Assembly: GCA_947069175.1 (NCBI GenBank)
Contig: CAMTDV010000013.1
Location: 28,151,857 to 28,215,856, forward strand
From: Scalesia atractyloides
Taxonomy: Eukaryota; Streptophyta; Magnoliopsida; Asterales; Asteraceae
Direction: 5' to 3'
Length of the DNA: 64,000 nt
Below, in pieces: positions 58,271 to 64,000 of the stretch (the stretch's first letter is position 1; every line of letters starts with the position of its first letter). The notes under the pieces are model-generated. The model had not been told where the DNA came from and did not search any database. It was given only the letters and a program-made list of their open reading frames with translations. The translations under genes and the position numbers were made by a program.

Positions 58271-60705
58271 AGAAACATATTATTCAAAGAATTTTTTTTA
58301 GTATTATTTTTAAAAATATTTTTTTTAGTATTGAAAACGTTAATTTCGTTTGCGGTTTAACATGCCACAACATACTGTCCAAAGGTAAAATTATTTTTAT
58401 GATCTTCGATCGGTGCAGAATACATGTCGATATCTTCTTTAGCATATTTCTTTCGGTTTCTATGCCCAGTACCAGCGTCGAACTAAACCGAACCAATACC
58501 AACCGAAACCCCGTTGCGTAACGCGGGCATTTCTACTAGGTACATACAAAGCCTCAGTATTAAGAAATATTATTTATTCATATACGAAGCATATTATTCA
58601 CATAACGATATTTTATACCAATTTTCACATGAGGTAGAAATTACATACCTAAAATAAAATCTTTTGGAGTGCAATTTTATTGTTAGTTTAGAATCCAAGA
58701 GAAAACATACCCAAAACACAATTACTTTGAGAGATCATACAACTTTAAACATCACCACATTTATTTGGGAAATCAAACGGAAAAACAAAGCAACTTCACT
58801 ATTTTAGTAAAACCAATTATAGAAAATTAATCTATATAATTGCTTTTGTAAAGCAACTTTGGACGCAATATACATATAAGCACACTCCATCTTTTCTTTA
58901 TATCATTTCAATGATTCAAGTACACGTCAAGAATCATTGTGTAACAAAATCCTGTAAACAACAACAAAAGATAACCTCAAATAAGAAAGATAAACCTAAA
59001 GAAGAACAAATGGCAAGACAACCACACATGGGTTTCGACAAAAAACGCCTTCACGAAACTTTCTCAAACGTTTTCTATGATAAGAAGTGGCAATGTAGAC
59101 ACGAGATGATGTGTTTATTAATGTAAGATTAGAAATAGAAGTATAGTTCCATCACAAGTGACAACCCAAAGAAAGACCTCGGCTACAAGTTTCTGGGTTC
59201 TTTTCTTTCTTTTAGAACAAGCATACGTTAAAAAACAAAAAGCCTTTTTCTTGCAGAATGCACATGTTTGATCCACCTCTTCTTTTACAGATGTGATCTG
59301 CATATTGCAGTCATTTTACCTCTTGAAAAACAAAAAGCACCTAAGTAACTTGATGATTAATTTATAATTAAGATGACAAAAAAGTGTGAACGTTAACTCA
59401 AGATTTGTAATAAACTCAAGTTTTTACTTAGCTAATGGTATAAGAAAACACTATATGTTATGCTCTATAATTTAATATGAATATATATGTCTTTTTATAA
59501 AAATACGTTTTTTGGGTTTGCACACTTGTGATGCACCATAATGCATGAGCTTGATGCGTCGTAATTAAAAGAAGGTTGATACACAAATATCTAAAGATAT
59601 AATATTACTTAGTTGAGTTTAACGGATCATGTATGGTAATGTTATAACCTCAAAAACTATAAATTTTGTTTTTAAGAGTCTTAGTTTACTATCTAAAAAG
59701 ATTTTGTGGTCAGCCTTTTATTTTGAGGTATTAAGTCATAATTCTTGGTTGGAATATTAAAATGATATAATACAAACTTGGTTTAATAAAATAAAAATAT
59801 ATATTACATGTATTTATGTCAAATATGCATCACATTATGCTAATCGTCATGAAAGCGTCTCATATTACATCGCAACAGGTCATTGTATATTAGGTAGAAA
59901 ATGATGCAACTGAACCAAACATATAGGTTTAATACAGCTTAAAGGTTGAAGTATTTGGTGCTACTAAAACATATATCAAGGTTCGATGCAACTTAACCAA
60001 ACATAAGTTAATACAACTTAAACAGCTATGAAGGTTGGATGATCAAAAGGTTGAAATATTTGCATCTTCAATGTATTATAAGACATCAAATGAAGAACAT
60101 GATCAAAATCTAATCCATCCTCAAAACAGTAATCGGTTCCATAACGCATAAAACAACTAAAATGATTAAAAAAAACAATCTCGTCACTTACAAAACAAAC
60201 AAATATTGAATACAAATATGAAATAAACTTGATGAGACACGTGTATTTAAAAAAGGTGGTAGATGTTTCCCTCAAATTACAACTAGTTTTAGACACTTTT
60301 TTTTTGTTTTTTTAATTTAATTCAAACCTTGCTTTGGCCTGATCCAAACGAGAACCAACCCGATAATTTTAACGTTTTGTTATGAAAATTTTGAACACCG
60401 AAAAAAAATGATCCCATTAGAAAAAAAATTAGGGAGTCCGTCACTGCACCCAATGCGTTTGCCGGCTACGGATGAATAAAATAGCAAAATAAATTCAGTT
60501 ATACTAAAAATGTAAATACTTTATGAATATAAATTCTTCGGAATGAAGAACGTCTTAGCATTAAATAAAGTTTATGAATATATTCTAAGCATAATTGTAT
60601 GATTAACAATAAATTAAGAAAATAATGATTATTTTTATGATGAGAAAATATTTGTGTTGTTGGAGCATAAAATTGCTAGATAAAAACTTGTTTAATATAT
60701 ATATA
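58271..60705. other. AT-rich intergenic DNA with a Helitron-like tail
   Basis: 58509-58540 reads CCCCGTTGCGTAACGCGGGC followed by ATTTCTACTAG, a GC-rich hairpin then CTAG as in Helitron 3' ends. The next base is G rather than the expected T. Small frames at 58911-59126 and on the - strand at 59118-59303 and 60018-60296 show no domain. Confidence 0.45.
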
Positions 60706-61588
60706 TGGGTGAGATATGGGGAAAACGTCTAAAACTGTGAAAAACGGTAAGAACGATTTTGGTGTTGACATATGGCTTTTGTGCTAACTTACACTAAGGT
60801 TAATATTGTCAAAATGTCCATGCACCTGCTACTCATATGCCAAAGACCATCCACATGCAACTTACATGCATATTCCACAATCTTTTTTAAACTCCCGTAA
60901 CTTTTTTATACGTGATTATTTAAAAAAATTACACCATAAATCAAGTGTTTTATTATCTTTCCAACGAGTATACTATTGCTATAATTTTGAAATAAAAAAT
61001 GACATAAACTGAGTGTTCAAATAAAAATAGCATAAAACACCCAGTTCAGAAAAACATCATGAAAATATCTATTTGAAAACGCCATAAAACAACCAAAACG
61101 CCATGAAAATACCCAGTTGAAAACGCCATAAACACGAATTCAGAAAGAAAAAAAACATGAAAACCCATTTGAAACGCCACAAAAACACTCAGTTCAGAAA
61201 ATGCCATAAAATCTAGTTGAAAACTTTATAAAAAACATGAAAACCCAGTTGAAAACGCCATAAAAACCCAGTTCATGTTTTTTCAAAATATATCAATAGT
61301 ATACTCGTTGGAAAGATTAAAAAACGCTAAATTTTATTGTATAATTTTTTAAAAAAATAGTCACATATAAAAAAGTTATTGGCGTTTATATATGATTGGG
61401 GAAATGGCATGTGATTAGCATGTGCACCCTTGTCTGGATCTTCCCATATTACCCCTCCTGGTAGTTCTAAAGTTTCCATTATTTACAAAAATGTCACTGC
61501 ATCAATCTCAGCCACAAATCACAAAGATCTTATGGCTGAAAATCGTTCTCGCCGTTTTCACACTTTTAGGCGTTTTCTCTGATCCCGT
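60706..61588. mobile_element. Foldback-type MULE MITE
   Basis: Left arm GGGGAAAACGTCTAAAA, GTGAAAAACGG and AGAACGATTTT; the right arm in reverse gives GAGAAAACGCCTAAAA, GTGTGAAAACGG and AGAACGATTTT. The pairing continues inward: ATCTTTCCAACGAGTATACT occurs at 60955-60974 and in reverse at about 61292-61311. Arms are therefore about 300 bp. The centre (61020-61275) is a tandem array of phrases such as GAAAACGCCATAAAAACCCAG. TA and CA microsatellites flank it, hiding any target duplication. Confidence 0.75.
61020..61275. repeat. Minisatellite in the foldback element centre
   Basis: About nine irregular copies of a ~24-bp phrase built on AACCCAGTTGAAAACGCCAT. Confidence 0.8.
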
Positions 61589-61590
61589 TT

Positions 61591-61640
61591 ATACACACAC
61601 ACACACACACACACACACTAATATATATATATATATATAT
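61591..61640. repeat. CA and TA microsatellites
   Basis: About 13 CA units (61592-61618) followed by about 10 TA units (61621-61640). Confidence 0.95.
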
Positions 61641-61941
61641 AAGTCCAAAAATCGGATCTAACAGGTATCGAAGACTAATCGATTGCAGACATAAAGATTA
61701 GAATGAAGAACAAGAACAATCTTTAATCAAGTCAACTTGCATACACCAAAATAGTGTCTGATACAAGTTTTTCAATAACAAATCACTGGTCCCAAAACGT
61801 TAACCTAATACATGTATTTATACTAATTCACGTAGCCCACTAGTTACAACCCTAGGCCCATGAGGCTCTAGGAAGCCCAAATCCCTTAAGCTTAGCCCAA
61901 ATATAGCACTAATGTGTAAACCTTTAGTTATGAGCCCAACA
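61641..61941 (-). repeat. 3' LTR of a - strand LTR retrotransposon
   Basis: On the - strand it starts TGTTGGGCTCATAAC (61941 downward), directly after a polypurine tract, and carries a TATA box TATAAATAC (reverse of 61814-61822). The far end is unclear and may be truncated by the microsatellite. Confidence 0.6.
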
Positions 61942-61955
61942 ATCCCCCCTAAGTT
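61942..61955 (-). promoter_or_regulatory. Polypurine tract, - strand
   Basis: AACTTAGGGGGGAT on the - strand abuts the TGTTGGG start of the LTR. Confidence 0.7.
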
Positions 61956-62322
61956 TTCAACATTAGGCTTTTAGTCTTTAGGTAGCGCATCGACTCCCAA
62001 TCTCCCAACTATTATTCCAGCCACTCCTGTCGTCCAATCCTTCGCACAAGCTTCATATAATTCCGCAGTTTGAATTTGATTCGCAGCTAAAACTGCAGAT
62101 CTTCATCATGGAAACTCACTAAATCCACCATATCATTTACTCGAAAAGCCTTTTCTTTGGTGACAATCGCTACACTTCCAACCTTTAGATCGTACATCCA
62201 GAAATTAAATTCTTCAGAATACCTCTGGGAAATGTCGAAGCAACCGGTATCACAAGTTCTTTGTCTGTTGGAGGCCAGATCACCGATTTAAAACGCCTAC
62301 CAGTTCTCGCATCACGAACCCC

Positions 62323-64000
62323 TTAGCACCCTAGATATGGCTCAGCATTTCTCATCGTTTTAAAACCAGTCTTGACTTCTTGCTCCAAACGCTTGAAGAA
62401 CCTGCAACCCGGTCCATGTTCTATAGTATCCTCGTCAGTATAAGGAGCTCTCAAAAGATCAGTTAGCGCAATCTTCGTCCAGGTTTTAAATTGAGATTCC
62501 TTCGAGTAATATTCACGGGTACCATCCTGCTGACGATAAGCCACATATTCTTCACATGATCATACATCCAACTTAGCACTCGCGACTTGTTTCCAACATT
62601 GCCGTAATAACTCGAACCGATTTCCCATAACATTCTCTCGGATTGGTTGGAAGGATCCTTTAATTGAAAGTTCTCATCAAGTGGATTCATGTCTACATTC
62701 TTCATTGGAACCATCTGCTTCTTCTTTTGAGCAGTTGACTCTGCACTATACTTCCTCTTCGGATCACGTAAGTAATCATCCAATCTGCTTGACGATCAGC
62801 AGCTAACTGCTCAGCAGCTACTCTATCTGCTTCTCTCTGTTCAGCTGCTCGATGACGATGTTCAACGTTCCTCGGATCATCGGTTGGATCAGAGAATTCA
62901 CGACCAAACTTATTTTCTAACTTTGCCTTCAAATCAAAAAACCATAGTCATGAACATTGTAACATCTCCTTGTAATTGGTCAATAGTCTGATCCCTGACA
63001 TCTATGCGCATCTGCAATGAAGCAATCGTGCATCTTTAAGAACAACTTCCTGCTCAAGCACGATCACTCTCTTTTTCAAATCAACAACATCCACGTCTTC
63101 GTCATCACTATCCAATCCGCTGAGCTCAAATGCTCGTTTCTCTGATCGCCTCGAATATTCCGTATCATCACCTTCAATACCACCTGAACACTACCTCTCT
63201 AGACTCTGGCATCCATTGAGCTACCACCAAAATCCATCATTTGTAACACAGAATATGTTGGAACATACACAACAGTAGAATGAGTAGCGATGTGAGTAAC
63301 TGTTGGTTCTGCACAATAGTAGACTCGACCATCGGAGTATCAGTCAATGACACAGTAACTAAAGATGTAACAGGAATAGATTCTTCAGCAGCACTACCAA
63401 TCTCAGCTTTAGAATAATTGGGTTCTTTAACAACCTCTATCTGTCGTCTCACGGTACCTCTTCTTCATCAACATCTTCTTGAGATTCAATCATACCAACC
63501 GGAATATCAATATTAGGCAACACAAGCAGAGGATTCCCTTGTTTCTCCTGTATTTCCTTCAAATGTGCAATAAGAGCTTCCAAATTCTCTATGGTGAGTT
63601 CTGGTAATTCGGGAGTCGAATGAACACCAATATCTGTAATGGATTCCAAGAAAGCTTCTTCCTCATCTGTATCAGCATCAGTAACCAGATCCTCAACTTC
63701 AATCTATTTCTCCTTCATCGATATATCATGTTCCTCAGCTACCATAGCATTAACTGGCTTAGGCGCTGGGATATCTTGTCCAATCACCTCACAAAACTTT
63801 CTGAACTTCTTCAAAGGTAAGCGTCCAGCAAATACCGTCTTTGATGTTGACCTGTTTTTCTTCATCGTCCCGAAAATGGTTGGACCAATTGGCTTCATGT
63901 TCAATAAATTGGCATCAGAAGCATCTTTGGCCAGATCAGGGTACCGGGCATCCAAAATCAATGTACAAACCGAGGATATAACAAAAACATTCTTTCTTCG
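62323..64000 (-). pseudogene. Gag-like polyprotein remnant of the - strand LTR element, runs off the window
   Basis: Reading leftward from the window end: MILDARYPDLAKDASDANLL and GPTIFGTMKKNRSTSKTVFA (63961-63840), then an acidic, Pro-rich linker (63700-63450), a Glu/Arg-rich, probably coiled-coil segment with DDPRNVEHRHRAAEQREAD (62890-62830), and a basic tail with WMDDYLRDPKRK (62790-62755). Several stops and frame changes separate these. The pattern resembles gag-like proteins of large LTR elements I associate with Asteraceae. I see no RT or integrase between it and the LTR, so the element looks gag-only or internally deleted. The family name is not known to me. Confidence 0.5.

Noticed and set aside
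58509..58545. Confirmed Helitron 3' terminus
   Set aside because: Hairpin and CTAG are present but the following base is G, not T, and no 5' end was found.

Overview
This is plant nuclear DNA made almost entirely of transposable elements. I find no intact host gene. The AT-rich composition, very long chromovirus LTRs opening TGTAACATCC, a Mutator-like element carrying a Ulp1-type protease gene, and a gag-like remnant of a type I associate with Asteraceae suggest a plant of the daisy family. The family assignment is inference; that it is plant DNA is secure.

Layout. (1) 1-7366: right-hand part of a decayed Ty3/gypsy chromovirus (Tekay/Del type), entering the window in its leader, with a broken gag-pol frame and a complete 3' LTR. 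It sits in the tail of an older related LTR (7367-7548). (2) 8473-19312: a complete second chromovirus of the same family, with two ~2.66 kb LTRs, the 5-bp target duplication TATAG, a Met-tRNA primer site, gag-protease, RT, RNase H, integrase and a chromodomain-like tail. It has one frameshift, one nonsense codon and an Asp-to-Asn change at an integrase catalytic position. (3) 21356-33223: a ~11.9 kb Mutator-like element with ~75-bp terminal inverted repeats. It carries a decayed FAR1/MULE/SWIM transposase gene on + and a multi-exon Ulp1 (C48) protease gene on -, arranged tail to tail. (4) 33.3-54 kb: nested non-coding debris: a degenerate SANT/Myb-like fragment, an antisense LTR, a Helitron-like block, at least five pieces of non-coding LTR-like elements, a 555-bp hAT MITE with a perfect 8-bp target duplication, a 61-bp hairpin minisatellite and a nested MITE. 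(5) 54-64 kb: two tRNA-derived SINE candidates, a foldback MULE-type MITE and, on the - strand, an LTR with polypurine tract and broken gag-like coding sequence running off the window.

Most notable structure. Each chromovirus LTR carries four tRNA-like modules (one antisense in U3, three sense downstream of the TATA box). The sense modules have A-box-like and B-box-like sequences about 44 bp apart, as in real tRNA genes. Their D-arm-like hairpins are extended to 10 bp, with different stem sequences that still pair. Separately, several unrelated-looking non-coding elements (39.6, 40.9, 44.4, 48.5 and 53.3 kb) each carry a cluster of short palindromes whose sequence differs but whose form is kept, most of them just upstream of a TATA box. 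The Mutator-like element is also enriched in the palindrome ACACATGTGT.
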